From JACJYE01 sp964432875 (GTDB lineage: Bacteria; Bacteroidota; Bacteroidia; Chitinophagales; Saprospiraceae): 24,836 bases of DNA. This document shows, one piece after another, positions 1 to 7,458 of this stretch (the first letter of the stretch is position 1; each line of letters opens with the position of its first letter). Made by a program: the position numbers and the translations under genes. The notes under the pieces are model-generated. The model saw only the letters and a program-made list of their open reading frames with translations, ran no database searches and was not told the DNA's origin. The stretch covers positions 1-24,836 of the forward strand of contig CAYSPJ010000078.1 of NCBI GenBank assembly GCA_964432875.1, in the 5' to 3' direction.

Positions 1-13
1 ATCAAACCCGCTT

Positions 14-1306
14 ATGCAAAAAGTAGTCCTCATCGAAGGTTGCCGCATCCCCTTCCTGCGCTCCGGCACCAATTACCTGGACCTGATGTCCTATCAGCTT
101 GGCGGCTATGCCATCAGCGGGCTGCTAGCCAAAAGCGGGCTGGATGCCCAGTTGGTGGACAAAATCATCATGGGCAATGTGATCTCCAACATCCAGACCC
201 CCAACGTGGCGCGCGAATCGGCTCTGGCAGCGGGCATCCCCAGCACGGTACCTTGCCACACCATCTCGCTGGCCTGTATCTCTGCCAACCGCGCCATCGC
301 CGATGCTTGCCTGGAAATCATGACCGGCCATGCTGAGGTTATTATCGCCGGCGGGGTGGACCACGTTTCGGATACCCCCATTCAATTTCCGCGCAAGATG
401 CGCCGCAAGTTGTTCTTGGCCCAGCGGCTCAAGACTGTCGGGGAGCGGTTGAAATTCCTGGCCTCCCTGCGCTTCTCCGATTTCGTGCCAGAGCAGCCCA
501 AGGTCGCCGAGTTCACTACCCGCCGGGTGATGGGGCAGGACTGCGACATCATGGCCGCCCGCTTCCAGGTGAGCCGCGCCGAGCAGGATGCTTTTGCAGT
601 GCGCTCTCACCAGTTGGCCGCCAAAGCCTACGAAGACGGGCATTTGCCCAAGGAAATCGCTACGGTCAGCCTACCGCCTGCCTTCAAACCCATCAGCCGG
701 GACAACGGTATCCGGGGCGACAGCACCGTGGAGGCTGCCGCGAAGCTACGTCCGGCCTTCGATAAAAAATTCGGTACCCTTACCGCCGCCAATTCTTCTT
801 TCCTCACCGATGGGGCGGCAGTCACCCTCCTCATGTCAGAGAAAAAAGCCTTGGAATTGGGCTTTGCGCCTAAAGCGGAAGTGGTGGATTTCGTCTTCAC
901 CGGTCAAAGCCTGGAAGATGAGCTGTTGCTCGGCCCGGCCTACGCGGTGTCCAAACTGCTGGCCCGCCAGCAAATGGAACTGGCAGATATGGACGTTATC
1001 GAATTTCACGAAGCCTTTGCCGGGCAGGTGCTGGCCAATATCAAAGCTCTGGCTTCTGACGAGTTCGCCCGCCAAAAGCTGGGCCGGGAGCGGGCCGTCG
1101 GCCAGGTGCCCGAAAGCAAGCTCAACCTTTGGGGCGGCTCTTTGTCCATCGGCCACCCCTTCGGCGCTACCGGCGCCCGCATCATGACGACTACCGCCAA
1201 CCGCCTCTGGGCCGAGGAGGGCACTTATGGCCTGCTCGCTGCTTGCGCCGCCGGCGCCCAGGGGCACGCCATGTTGCTAAAACGATATGCCCAGAGGGGG
1301 GGATGA
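14..1306 (+). CDS. fadI: acetyl-CoA C-acyltransferase (3-ketoacyl-CoA thiolase, FadI-like)
   Basis: Catalyses the last step of fatty-acid beta-oxidation, thiolytic cleavage of 3-ketoacyl-CoA to acetyl-CoA plus a shortened acyl-CoA, in the cytoplasm. The 430-residue length fits the FadI branch. Visible active-site residues: nucleophilic Cys88 in SLACIS, His332 in FHEAFAG, His381 in the GHPFGATGAR motif and Cys411 in AACAAGAQG; all catalytic positions of the thiolase family are present. The gene is followed at 1412 by a FadJ-like hydratase/dehydrogenase on the same strand, as in fadIJ operons. The promoter lies upstream of the window, since only 13 bases precede the ATG. The stop codon lies in a G-rich repeat that fills the gap to the next gene. 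FadI versus FadA-like assignment rests on neighbour and length; thiolase assignment is firm. Confidence 0.93.
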   Translation: MQKVVLIEGCRIPFLRSGTNYLDLMSYQLGGYAISGLLAKSGLDAQLVDKIIMGNVISNIQTPNVARESALAAGIPSTVPCHTISLACISANRAIADACLEIMTGHAEVIIAGGVDHVSDTPIQFPRKMRRKLFLAQRLKTVGERLKFLASLRFSDFVPEQPKVAEFTTRRVMGQDCDIMAARFQVSRAEQDAFAVRSHQLAAKAYEDGHLPKEIATVSLPPAFKPISRDNGIRGDSTVEAAAKLRPAFDKKFGTLTAANSSFLTDGAAVTLLMSEKKALELGFAPKAEVVDFVFTGQSLEDELLLGPAYAVSKLLARQQMELADMDVIEFHEAFAGQVLANIKALASDEFARQKLGRERAVGQVPESKLNLWGGSLSIGHPFGATGARIMTTTANRLWAEEGTYGLLAACAAGAQGHAMLLKRYAQRGG

Positions 1307-1414
1307 TGAATGGGGGGGACGTGGACGTGGGATTGAATGAATGATGAATGGGGGGGGTAGAGACAATTCGTGAATTGTCTCTACGGGGACGGGGGATTGA
1401 ATGAATGATAAATG
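1303..1414. repeat. G-tract/ATGAATG direct repeats flanking a hairpin, between the two beta-oxidation genes
   Basis: The intergenic region consists almost wholly of repeated sequence. ATGATGAATG followed by 7-8 G occurs at 1303-1318 and 1341-1357. A 21-base unit beginning GGATTGAATGAATGAT lies at 1330-1350 and again, with one mismatch, at 1394-1414. Between the two 21-mers sits a 28-base hairpin (separate entry). The second copy runs into the first candidate start codon of the next gene, so the repeat has replaced any normal ribosome-binding region. Long G runs suggest replication slippage; length variation between strains would be expected. Confidence 0.8.
1357..1384. repeat. perfect 13-bp inverted repeat, REP-like hairpin
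   Basis: GTAGAGACAATTC (1357-1369) is the exact reverse complement of GAATTGTCTCTAC (1372-1384) with only GT between. No T tract follows, and the gap is inside a presumed operon, so a dispersed palindromic repeat is more likely than a terminator. It could stall transcription or stabilise the upstream mRNA. Its family membership cannot be tested here. Confidence 0.7.
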
Positions 1415-3547
1415 ATTATGAAAAACATGCAACTCGAAGACTTCCTGACCATCGAAACCCAGGACGGCATCGCCACCGTCTGGCTCGACAGCAAACTCGA
1501 CAAGATGAACGTGGTATCTCCCGCCGTCATCGAGCTCTTCAGCGGGCTGATGGACCGCATCGAGACCGATAAGGAGATCAAAGCCGTGGTCATCATCAGC
1601 CGCAAGCCGGACTTTATGGCTGGGGCGGATATCAAGTCCTTCGCCATTGAAAAAGCTGGGGATTTCCGGCCCTTTCAGGAGCGTGGGCACCGCGCTCTGG
1701 AGCGCATCGAGCGCAGCAAGAAGCCCATTGTAGCAGCCATCACCGGCGCTTGCGTCGGGCTGGGCACCGAGCTATCCCTGGCTTGCCACGCCCGCATCGC
1801 CAGCAACTCGCCCCGCACCAAGCTTGCGCTGCCCGAGGTCAAGCTCGGGCTGCTGCCCGGCGGCGGGGGCACCCAGCGCCTGCCCCGTCTCATCGGCATC
1901 CAAAAAGCGTTGGATATGATGCTGACCGGTAAAAACATCTTCGCCTACCGCGCCAAAAAATGGGGCCTGGTGGACGAACTCACCGATGAGGGTAAGCTGC
2001 ATCAGGCCGCTTTAATGATGACCCGGCGTTTGCTACAGAAACCCCATAGCCGCCAGCCCCGCCGCTCACTTGCCGAAAAGCTGCTGGAAGGCAACCCCCT
2101 GGGCCGCAAGCTGCTGTTCAGCCAGGCCCGCAAAATGGCGCTCAAACAGTCGCAGGGCAATTACCCCGCCATCCCGGCCATCATCGATTGTGTCCAAACG
2201 GGCATCGAAAAGGGGCTGAAGGCGGGCTACGAAAAAGAACTGGAGGGCTTCGAAGCCTTGATGCTCACGCCGGAAAGCGACGCCCTACGCGCCTTGTTTT
2301 TCGCCATGACCGACAACAAGAAGAACCCCTTCAGCGAGCAGCCTCGTGCGCTGAAAACCCTGGGCATGATCGGGGCGGGCTTCATGGGCGCAGGCATCGC
2401 CGAAATCAGCATCGCCAACGGCATCCAGGTATTGCTCAAAGACATCAAGCCCGAGGTGATCAGCAAGGCGCAGCAGCAGATTTGGAAGAGCTTGCAGCGC
2501 AAAGTGAAGCAAAAATCGCTGCGCCCGCTGGAGGCGGAAAGGCAACTGAACAGCCTGCACAGCCGGCTGGACTACGATGGCTTCCACCAAGCTGACATCG
2601 TCATCGAAGCCGTGCTGGAGGAGATGCCTCTTAAAAAGCGCATCATCCAGGACATCGAAGCGCACTGCCGCCCGGAGGTCATCATCGCCACCAATACTTC
2701 TTCGCTATCGGTCACGGAGATGGCGGCGCAGGCGCAGCGGCCGGAGCAAGTCATCGGTATGCACTACTTCTCGCCCGTGCCCAAGATGCCGCTACTGGAG
2801 ATCGTGAGAACCGACAAAACGGCCGATTGGGTCATCGCCGCCTGCTACGAGCTGGGCGTGCGCCAGGGTAAGGCTTGTATCGTGGTCAAGGATGGCCCCA
2901 GCTTCTACGTCAACCGCATCCTCGCCCCCTATATCAACGAATGCCTGCTGATGGCCGATGAGGGCGTAGCCTTGGATGCCATCGACCGGGCCCTGCTGAA
3001 AAAAGGCTTCCCTGTGGGCCCCATCACCTTGCTCGACCAGGTGGGGCTGGATATCGCCGCGCATGTGACCAACAGCTCGCGGGCCATCGTAGCCCACCGC
3101 CCGGGCTTCGAGATTTGTGAAGCCGCCGTGCAGATGGCCGCCGCTGGCCGCCTGGGCAAGAAGAACGGCAAGGGGTTTTACCAGTACAACTCCAAAGGCA
3201 AGCGCCAGGGCATCGCCCCGGAGGCTTACCGCTTCTTTAAAGGCGACGGCAAAAAGCCCCTCCCGCTGGAGGAAATCCAAAACCGCGCCCTGATGCTGAT
3301 GCTCAACGAAGCTGTCCGTTGCCTGGAGGAAGGCATCATCGCCAACCCCAAAGATGGCGACCTAGGCGCGGTCTTCGGTATCGGCTTCCTGCCCTTCACC
3401 GGCGGCCCTTTCCGGGCCATGGATACCTGGGGCGTCGCTGCGGTGGTCCAAACGATGCGAAATCTGCAGGGGAAATACGGGCCGCGCTTTACACCGGCTG
3501 CAAGCCTGGAGCGCATGGCGGAAAGCGGGCAGCGGTTTCAGGCTTGA
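1412..3547 (+). CDS. fadJ: fatty-acid oxidation complex alpha subunit: enoyl-CoA hydratase / 3-hydroxyacyl-CoA dehydrogenase
   Basis: Bifunctional beta-oxidation enzyme: hydrates 2-enoyl-CoA and then oxidises 3-hydroxyacyl-CoA with NAD, handing 3-ketoacyl-CoA to the thiolase encoded upstream. The N-terminal crotonase domain (about 10-200) carries the oxyanion-hole segment GADIKSF (71-77) and both catalytic glutamates, E120 in GLGTELSLAC and E142 in LPEVKLGLLPGGGGTQ. The Rossmann dehydrogenase domain starts near 315 with GAGFMG (321-326); catalytic His451 is in MHYFSPVPKMP; the C-terminal helical domain has the KDGPSFYVNR motif. At 711 residues it matches FadJ/FadB. ATG codons at 1412, 1418 and 1427 are all possible; the first lies inside a direct repeat, so 1418 may be the true start. 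The gene is convergent with a TetR regulator. Confidence 0.94.
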   Translation: MIMKNMQLEDFLTIETQDGIATVWLDSKLDKMNVVSPAVIELFSGLMDRIETDKEIKAVVIISRKPDFMAGADIKSFAIEKAGDFRPFQERGHRALERIERSKKPIVAAITGACVGLGTELSLACHARIASNSPRTKLALPEVKLGLLPGGGGTQRLPRLIGIQKALDMMLTGKNIFAYRAKKWGLVDELTDEGKLHQAALMMTRRLLQKPHSRQPRRSLAEKLLEGNPLGRKLLFSQARKMALKQSQGNYPAIPAIIDCVQTGIEKGLKAGYEKELEGFEALMLTPESDALRALFFAMTDNKKNPFSEQPRALKTLGMIGAGFMGAGIAEISIANGIQVLLKDIKPEVISKAQQQIWKSLQRKVKQKSLRPLEAERQLNSLHSRLDYDGFHQADIVIEAVLEEMPLKKRIIQDIEAHCRPEVIIATNTSSLSVTEMAAQAQRPEQVIGMHYFSPVPKMPLLEIVRTDKTADWVIAACYELGVRQGKACIVVKDGPSFYVNRILAPYINECLLMADEGVALDAIDRALLKKGFPVGPITLLDQVGLDIAAHVTNSSRAIVAHRPGFEICEAAVQMAAAGRLGKKNGKGFYQYNSKGKRQGIAPEAYRFFKGDGKKPLPLEEIQNRALMLMLNEAVRCLEEGIIANPKDGDLGAVFGIGFLPFTGGPFRAMDTWGVAAVVQTMRNLQGKYGPRFTPAASLERMAESGQRFQA

Positions 3548-3571
3548 GCCTTTATATGCTTTGGGCTCAAG
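3543..3571. terminator. hairpin between convergent fadJ and tetR
   Basis: CTTGAGCC (3543-3550) pairs perfectly with GGCTCAAG (3564-3571) across a 13-base loop. It overlaps the fadJ stop codon and ends just before the convergent TetR stop codon, the usual place for a shared terminator. There is no clear T run on either side, so this is only a moderate call. Confidence 0.4.
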
Positions 3572-3572
3572 C

Positions 3573-4292
3573 TCAAGATTCGGAGGTGGTTTCTGCTTGC
3601 CTGCCTTCCTGCCTTCTACCCAGTAGCAGCCCAAAAGCAAAATGCTCCAGCAGGTTGACAACCTGGCTCAGGTCGCTCTCTTTAATGGTGATATCCGTTA
3701 GGGAGGGCAGGTGTTGAGCAAAGAAAGTGTGGTTGTTGGCCATATCCAACAGCGTACTGGACAGCGCCTTGGGGTAGGGATAATCTGGTGAGACTTCCTG
3801 AATGATGTCGGAGATGCTCCTGGCCAGGCTTTTATAGGCGGCAAAGAAGCCAAACTTGTTCTCCTGGTCCACTCCTTTGGTATGATAGGCCTTCGTTGAT
3901 TCGGCCAGCACGATGCGATGCAGCACATCTTCATCTACAAAGCTAATGGAGGCATTGCGGCGGGAAGTGTCCACGATGGAATTGATGGCAATGCTAAGTT
4001 TCTGTTGCGGATCCTTAACGTTCATAGTGTTGAACTCGATGCTGAACTTCATCCACGCCCAGTACCAGTTCAACAGGTAGATTAGCAATAAGTGCTTATT
4101 TTCAAAGTACCGATAAATGGAGGCTTCGGTAGAACGGATTTTCTCAGCCAGCTTTTTAAAGGTAAAAGCTTCGAAACCAATCTCATCGATGAGCAGGATG
4201 CTGTACTGGATAATTTTCCTGCCAAGCTTGGTGTCCTGAGGGTTTTTCAGGTACAACTTCTCGTTCAGGTTCAATTGTATGGTTATCGTCAT
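3573..4292 (-). CDS. TetR/AcrR family transcriptional regulator
   Basis: A 239-residue one-component repressor of the TetR type. The N-terminal DNA-binding domain (about 22-70) has the classic pattern: GFEAFTFKKLAEKI, turn, STEASIYRYFENKHLL, with the recognition helix near 54-63. The rest is helical, as in TetR ligand-binding domains, but the ligand cannot be read from sequence. It is convergent with fadJ, their ends 25 bases apart, so it is not in the operon; by analogy with other TetR regulators beside fad genes (FadR of Bacillus/Thermus type) it may respond to acyl-CoA, which is inference. The ATG at 4292 lies about 23 bases downstream of the expected transcription start of a TACTTTTG -7 box (4329-4322). 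The C-terminal tail is Arg/Gln/Ser rich and probably disordered. Confidence 0.88.
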   Translation of the reverse strand: MTITIQLNLNEKLYLKNPQDTKLGRKIIQYSILLIDEIGFEAFTFKKLAEKIRSTEASIYRYFENKHLLLIYLLNWYWAWMKFSIEFNTMNVKDPQQKLSIAINSIVDTSRRNASISFVDEDVLHRIVLAESTKAYHTKGVDQENKFGFFAAYKSLARSISDIIQEVSPDYPYPKALSSTLLDMANNHTFFAQHLPSLTDITIKESDLSQVVNLLEHFAFGLLLGRRQEGRQAETTSES

Positions 4293-4321
4293 AGCCCTGG
4301 CATTTAAGATTGTAAAGTTAT

Positions 4322-4329
4322 CAAAAGTA
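4322..4329 (-). promoter_or_regulatory. Bacteroidota -7 box TACTTTTG for tetR
   Basis: On the minus strand this reads TACTTTTG, matching the TAnnTTTG -7 consensus of Bacteroidota sigma factors. It lies about 30 bases upstream of the tetR ATG. No clear TTG is seen 17-23 bases further upstream. Confidence 0.5.
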
Positions 4330-4396
4330 CGGCAAAAAAAGCGGCTCTAACGAAAAGAGAGGCTGCTTTGGTAGTAGCCTCCCTGTTAAGCTTAAG

Positions 4397-4555
4397 TCAC
4401 CATACAAACTCCGACCTGCAGGACAGTTGCCCGGCGGAGGCAGAATTGGAATACTTGGATTTCAATTTGATAGCAATACCATTAATCGCAATAGTATCGC
4501 CTTTTCTAACGTCGGCAGTTATAATTTGTTCGGGGCGCAAGTGCCATTTTCTGTT
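4397..4555 (-). pseudogene. possible decayed coding remnant without a start
   Basis: Within the 438-base gap 4293-4730, one minus-strand frame is open for about 52 codons between stops and translates to protein-like text (for example ITADVRKGDTIAING near its middle, ending CRSEFVW before TGA). It has no ATG and no visible ribosome-binding site. It may be a degraded 3' end of a gene or part of a dispersed repeat; it may equally be chance. Confidence 0.2.
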
Positions 4556-4595
4556 TTAGCCGCCCGGCAAAAATGCCTGGGGCCCGTATTTTGGT

Positions 4596-4612
4596 TAAAT
4601 TTGCTACCTTTG
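4596..4612 (+). promoter_or_regulatory. two overlapping -7 boxes upstream of prfC
   Basis: TAAATTTG (4596-4603) and TACCTTTG (4605-4612) both match TAnnTTTG and lie one base apart. Transcription would begin around 4610-4620, giving a leader of about 110-120 bases before the prfC ATG. No good TTG -33 element is seen at the expected spacing. Confidence 0.5.
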
Positions 4613-4637
4613 CACCTTCAAAATTAATCCTTTGACA

Positions 4638-4689
4638 ATTTGTGCGCTCTGTCGCCAGCAGGAGCTGGTTTACCGCTGCCCACACAAAT
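4638..4689 (+). promoter_or_regulatory. structured 5' leader of prfC
   Basis: ATTTGTG (4638-4644) pairs with CACAAAT (4683-4689), enclosing an inner hairpin CCAGC (4655-4659), loop AGGA, GCTGG (4664-4668). The nested arrangement lies between the putative transcription start and the start codon. It could be a translational control element, but no known riboswitch class was recognised. Confidence 0.35.
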
Positions 4690-4730
4690 GGTGAAAGAAC
4701 GCAAAAAAATCAAGCGAGCAAGCTATTAGC

Positions 4731-6311
4731 ATGAGCTACTTACAAGAAATCAATAAAAGGCGCACCTTTGGCATCATTAGCCACCCCGATGCCGGCAAGA
4801 CCACGCTGACCGAAAAACTCCTCCTTTTTGGTGGGGCCATCCAGATTGCCGGGGCGGTCAAGTCCAATAAAATCAAACGTAGCGCTACATCCGACTTCAT
4901 GGAGATCGAGCGGCAGCGGGGCATCTCGGTGGCCACTTCCGTTATGGCTTTCGAATACCGCGGGCTGAAGATCAACATCCTCGATACCCCGGGCCACCAG
5001 GATTTTGCCGAAGATACCTACCGCACCCTTACCGCCGTGGACAGCGTCATCGTGGTCATCGACGTGGCCAAAGGGGTAGAGGCGCAAACGGAAAAGCTGG
5101 TCGAGGTCTGCCGCATGAGGAACACTCCCATCATGGTATTCATCAACAAATTGGACCGCGAGGGCCTGGATGCTTTCGACTTGCTGGACGAAGTGGAGCA
5201 GAAGCTGGGCTTGACGACCTGCCCGCTGAGCTGGCCGATTGGCATGGGCCAGCGCTTCAAAGGAGTTTATAGCCTCTATGAGCAAAAGCTGATGTTGTTT
5301 CGCCCCCACGGCAAGCAAGAAGAGGAAGACACGGTTGAAATCACGGACCTCGACAGCCCCGAACTGGTAAAGCACATCAGCCCGGCGGCGGCTAAAGAAC
5401 TGCGCGAGGAGGTGCACACCATCAGTGAAATCTATCCCCCCTTTGATCGGCAAGCTTACCTGGAAGGGCGGCTGTCGCCGGTGTTCTTCGGCAGCGCCAT
5501 CAACAACTTTGGCGTGCGGGAATTGCTCGACTGCTTCGTAGAAATTGCGCCTGCGCCCCTGCCGCGCGTCACGGAAGAGCGTACGGTCAACCCATTGGAG
5601 GATGAGTTTGCGGGCTTCATCTTCAAGATACACGCCAATATGGACCCCAAGCACCGCGACCGCATCGCCTTCCTGCGGGTGTGCTCCGGGAAGTTCATGC
5701 GCAACACCAACTACCTGCACGTGCGGCACAACCGCAAGATGAAATTCCCCAACCCTACCAGCTTCATGGCCGATAAAAAGACGGTCATTGAAGAGGCCTA
5801 TCCGGGAGATGTCATCGGCCTTTACGATTCGGGCAACTTCAAAATTGGAGATACGGTGACGGAGGGGGAGGTCCTCCACTTCAAGGGCATCCCCAGTTTT
5901 TCACCCGAGCAGTTCCGCTTTGTCAATAACGACGACCCTCTGAAATCCAAGCAATTGGCCAAGGGCCTGGAGCAGCTCATGGACGAGGGGGTAGCCCAGC
6001 TCTTTACCAAGGAGGAAAATGGCCGGAAGATCATCGGCACAGTTGGGGCGCTGCAATTTGACGTCATCCAGTATCGCCTGGAGCACGAATATGGCGCCAA
6101 ATGCTCCTACGAGCCGGTCAACCTCTACAAAGCCTGCTGGGTGAGCAGTAGCAAGCCCGAAGCGTTGAAGGAATTCCAGAGCCGCCGCCGCCGCGACATC
6201 GCTATCGACAAGCACGGCCAACTGGTTTATCTGGCTGAATCAGCCTGGGCGCTAAAGACGGTACAGGAGAATCATCCCGAGGTCAATTTCCATTTCAAAA
6301 GCGAATTCTAG
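4731..6311 (+). CDS. prfC: peptide chain release factor 3 (RF3)
   Basis: A GTPase that recycles release factors RF1 and RF2 from the ribosome after termination. At 526 residues it has the standard RF3 length. The G domain shows G1 HPDAGKT (18-24), the switch I region RGISV (63-67), G3 DTPGHQD (85-91) and G4 NKLD (139-142). The second domain and the C-terminal RF3 domain follow, with typical phrases such as PVFFGSAINNFGVRELLD and VGALQFDVIQYRLEHEYG. The ATG at 4731 has no clear Shine-Dalgarno sequence, normal for this phylum. It stands alone, convergent with the lipid kinase gene, behind its own promoter candidates and a structured leader. Confidence 0.97.
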   Translation: MSYLQEINKRRTFGIISHPDAGKTTLTEKLLLFGGAIQIAGAVKSNKIKRSATSDFMEIERQRGISVATSVMAFEYRGLKINILDTPGHQDFAEDTYRTLTAVDSVIVVIDVAKGVEAQTEKLVEVCRMRNTPIMVFINKLDREGLDAFDLLDEVEQKLGLTTCPLSWPIGMGQRFKGVYSLYEQKLMLFRPHGKQEEEDTVEITDLDSPELVKHISPAAAKELREEVHTISEIYPPFDRQAYLEGRLSPVFFGSAINNFGVRELLDCFVEIAPAPLPRVTEERTVNPLEDEFAGFIFKIHANMDPKHRDRIAFLRVCSGKFMRNTNYLHVRHNRKMKFPNPTSFMADKKTVIEEAYPGDVIGLYDSGNFKIGDTVTEGEVLHFKGIPSFSPEQFRFVNNDDPLKSKQLAKGLEQLMDEGVAQLFTKEENGRKIIGTVGALQFDVIQYRLEHEYGAKCSYEPVNLYKACWVSSSKPEALKEFQSRRRRDIAIDKHGQLVYLAESAWALKTVQENHPEVNFHFKSEF

Positions 6312-6335
6312 CCGTACCTTGACCGCTTCTACAGG

Positions 6336-6353
6336 TGCTGCTTTTTGGCGGCA
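6336..6353. terminator. weak hairpin between convergent prfC and lipid kinase
   Basis: TGCTGC (6336-6341) pairs with GCGGCA (6348-6353), one G-T wobble, around loop TTTTTG. It is the only fold seen in the 46-base gap between the two convergent stop codons. Weak as a terminator. Confidence 0.25.
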
Positions 6354-6357
6354 TTGC

Positions 6358-7290
6358 CTATGGCGTGGTTGGCACTGCCACCCTCAAGGCTTTTTCCAAA
6401 ATAGAAAATACGGCTGGCGATTCACCCAGGAACTCCCCATCGGCTTCGAGCAGGGTAGGGAGCGCGCCGGCCGGCGCTTCCACTTGCACCTGGCGTGCAT
6501 AAGAAATAGCCACCTGAGGATGCCTGCCGATACTGCCGTTATAAAAGCGGTAGGTGTTGAGCAAGACCCCCAGTTTGCTCAGCGGGCCGGCGATGGTGAG
6601 GGCAAAGCGGCCATCGTCGCTCACGGCATGGGGCGTCAGTTGCATGCCGCCGCCAGAGTAGCGGCAGATGCCCAGGTTGATGGTGTAAAACTTGCCCTCG
6701 GTACGCTGCCCATCAGCCGTGATGATAGCGGGGCGGAGGCGGTACTCAAACAGGCAGCGGAAAACCAGGAAAAGGTAGTGGAGTTTCCCCCGCCGCGAAG
6801 GCTGCTGGGCAGCCCTCATACCGATGTAGCCATCGTAGGCCATACCAGCTACATTGACAAAGTAGCGCTCTTGCGGCTCGCCATCGCGGAAATAGTGCAC
6901 GAAACCCACATCTTGCAGCCGGGTATGGCCCGCTTTAATGGATGCCAGAGCCTGCCCGATATCACGGGGGATGCCGTGGGTGCGTATCCAATCGTTGCCC
7001 GTGCCCACTGGCAGAAGGGCATGGGTAACCTGCGTAGAGGCAATAGCTTTTTGGCGGAGGATGCCGTTGGCGGCCTCGTGGTTGGTGCCGTCGCCCCCGA
7101 TGGCCAGTATCTTGCGGTAGCCTCGCTCTACAGCCCGCTGCGCCAAGTCCATGGCGTGGCCTGGATACTGGGTGAGCACAAACTCGCCGACCGGCAATTG
7201 CCTGGCGATGCGCTCCTGCAGGCCGCTCCAATCCCGGCCGACTTGCCCCTTGCCAGAGATGGGGTTGCCAATGGCGTACCATTGTTCCAT
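6358..7290 (-). CDS. diacylglycerol/lipid kinase family protein (YegS/BmrU-like)
   Basis: A 310-residue lipid kinase of the DAGK catalytic-domain superfamily, which phosphorylates diacylglycerol or related lipids at the membrane using ATP. The N-terminal part carries the nucleotide-binding elements: NPISGKG (9-15), the signature GGDGT (65-69) in ILAIGGDGTNHEAANG, and LPVGTGND (93-100). The C-terminal half is a beta-sandwich-like region with VNVAGMAYDGYIG and the LEADGEFLGESP segment typical of YegS-type enzymes. The substrate cannot be determined. The ATG at 7290 is well supported by family-like text right after it (MEQWYAIGNP). It is divergent from the NatA-type ATPase gene and convergent with prfC. 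Confidence 0.9.
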   Translation of the reverse strand: MEQWYAIGNPISGKGQVGRDWSGLQERIARQLPVGEFVLTQYPGHAMDLAQRAVERGYRKILAIGGDGTNHEAANGILRQKAIASTQVTHALLPVGTGNDWIRTHGIPRDIGQALASIKAGHTRLQDVGFVHYFRDGEPQERYFVNVAGMAYDGYIGMRAAQQPSRRGKLHYLFLVFRCLFEYRLRPAIITADGQRTEGKFYTINLGICRYSGGGMQLTPHAVSDDGRFALTIAGPLSKLGVLLNTYRFYNGSIGRHPQVAISYARQVQVEAPAGALPTLLEADGEFLGESPAVFSILEKALRVAVPTTP

Positions 7291-7428
7291 AAATAGTCCG
7301 TTTTTCGTTATCCCTCCCGATCAAGCCTCCAAAATAAAAGCTTATCGGTGGAAAAAGGCGTTTTTGTCGTAAAAATTGTCTTTTCCAGCATTTATCGCCG
7401 ATTTTCACGCTCCGTAAAAATGTTGCTC

Positions 7429-7436
7429 TATTTTTG
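7429..7436 (+). promoter_or_regulatory. -7 box TATTTTTG for the natAB-type operon
   Basis: TATTTTTG matches TAnnTTTG. Transcription would start near 7443, about 16 bases before the GTG at 7459. This placement argues that in-frame ATG codons at 7348 and 7420 are not used. No convincing TTG element is seen upstream. Confidence 0.5.
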
Positions 7437-7458
7437 TGGCAAAATAAAGAACCATAGC

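Noticed and set aside
4368..4627. Two plus-strand frames of about 65 codons upstream of prfC
   Set aside because: Overlap each other, lack ribosome-binding sites and run through the prfC promoter boxes; not credible genes.
4740..5879. 379-codon minus-strand frame within prfC
   Set aside because: Fully antisense to release factor 3; arises from codon bias in GC-rich coding DNA.
6319..7296. 325-codon plus-strand frame opposite the lipid kinase
   Set aside because: It is the antisense shadow of the DAGK-family gene, which has clear motifs (GGDGT, PVGTGND); the plus frame shows no family-like sequence.
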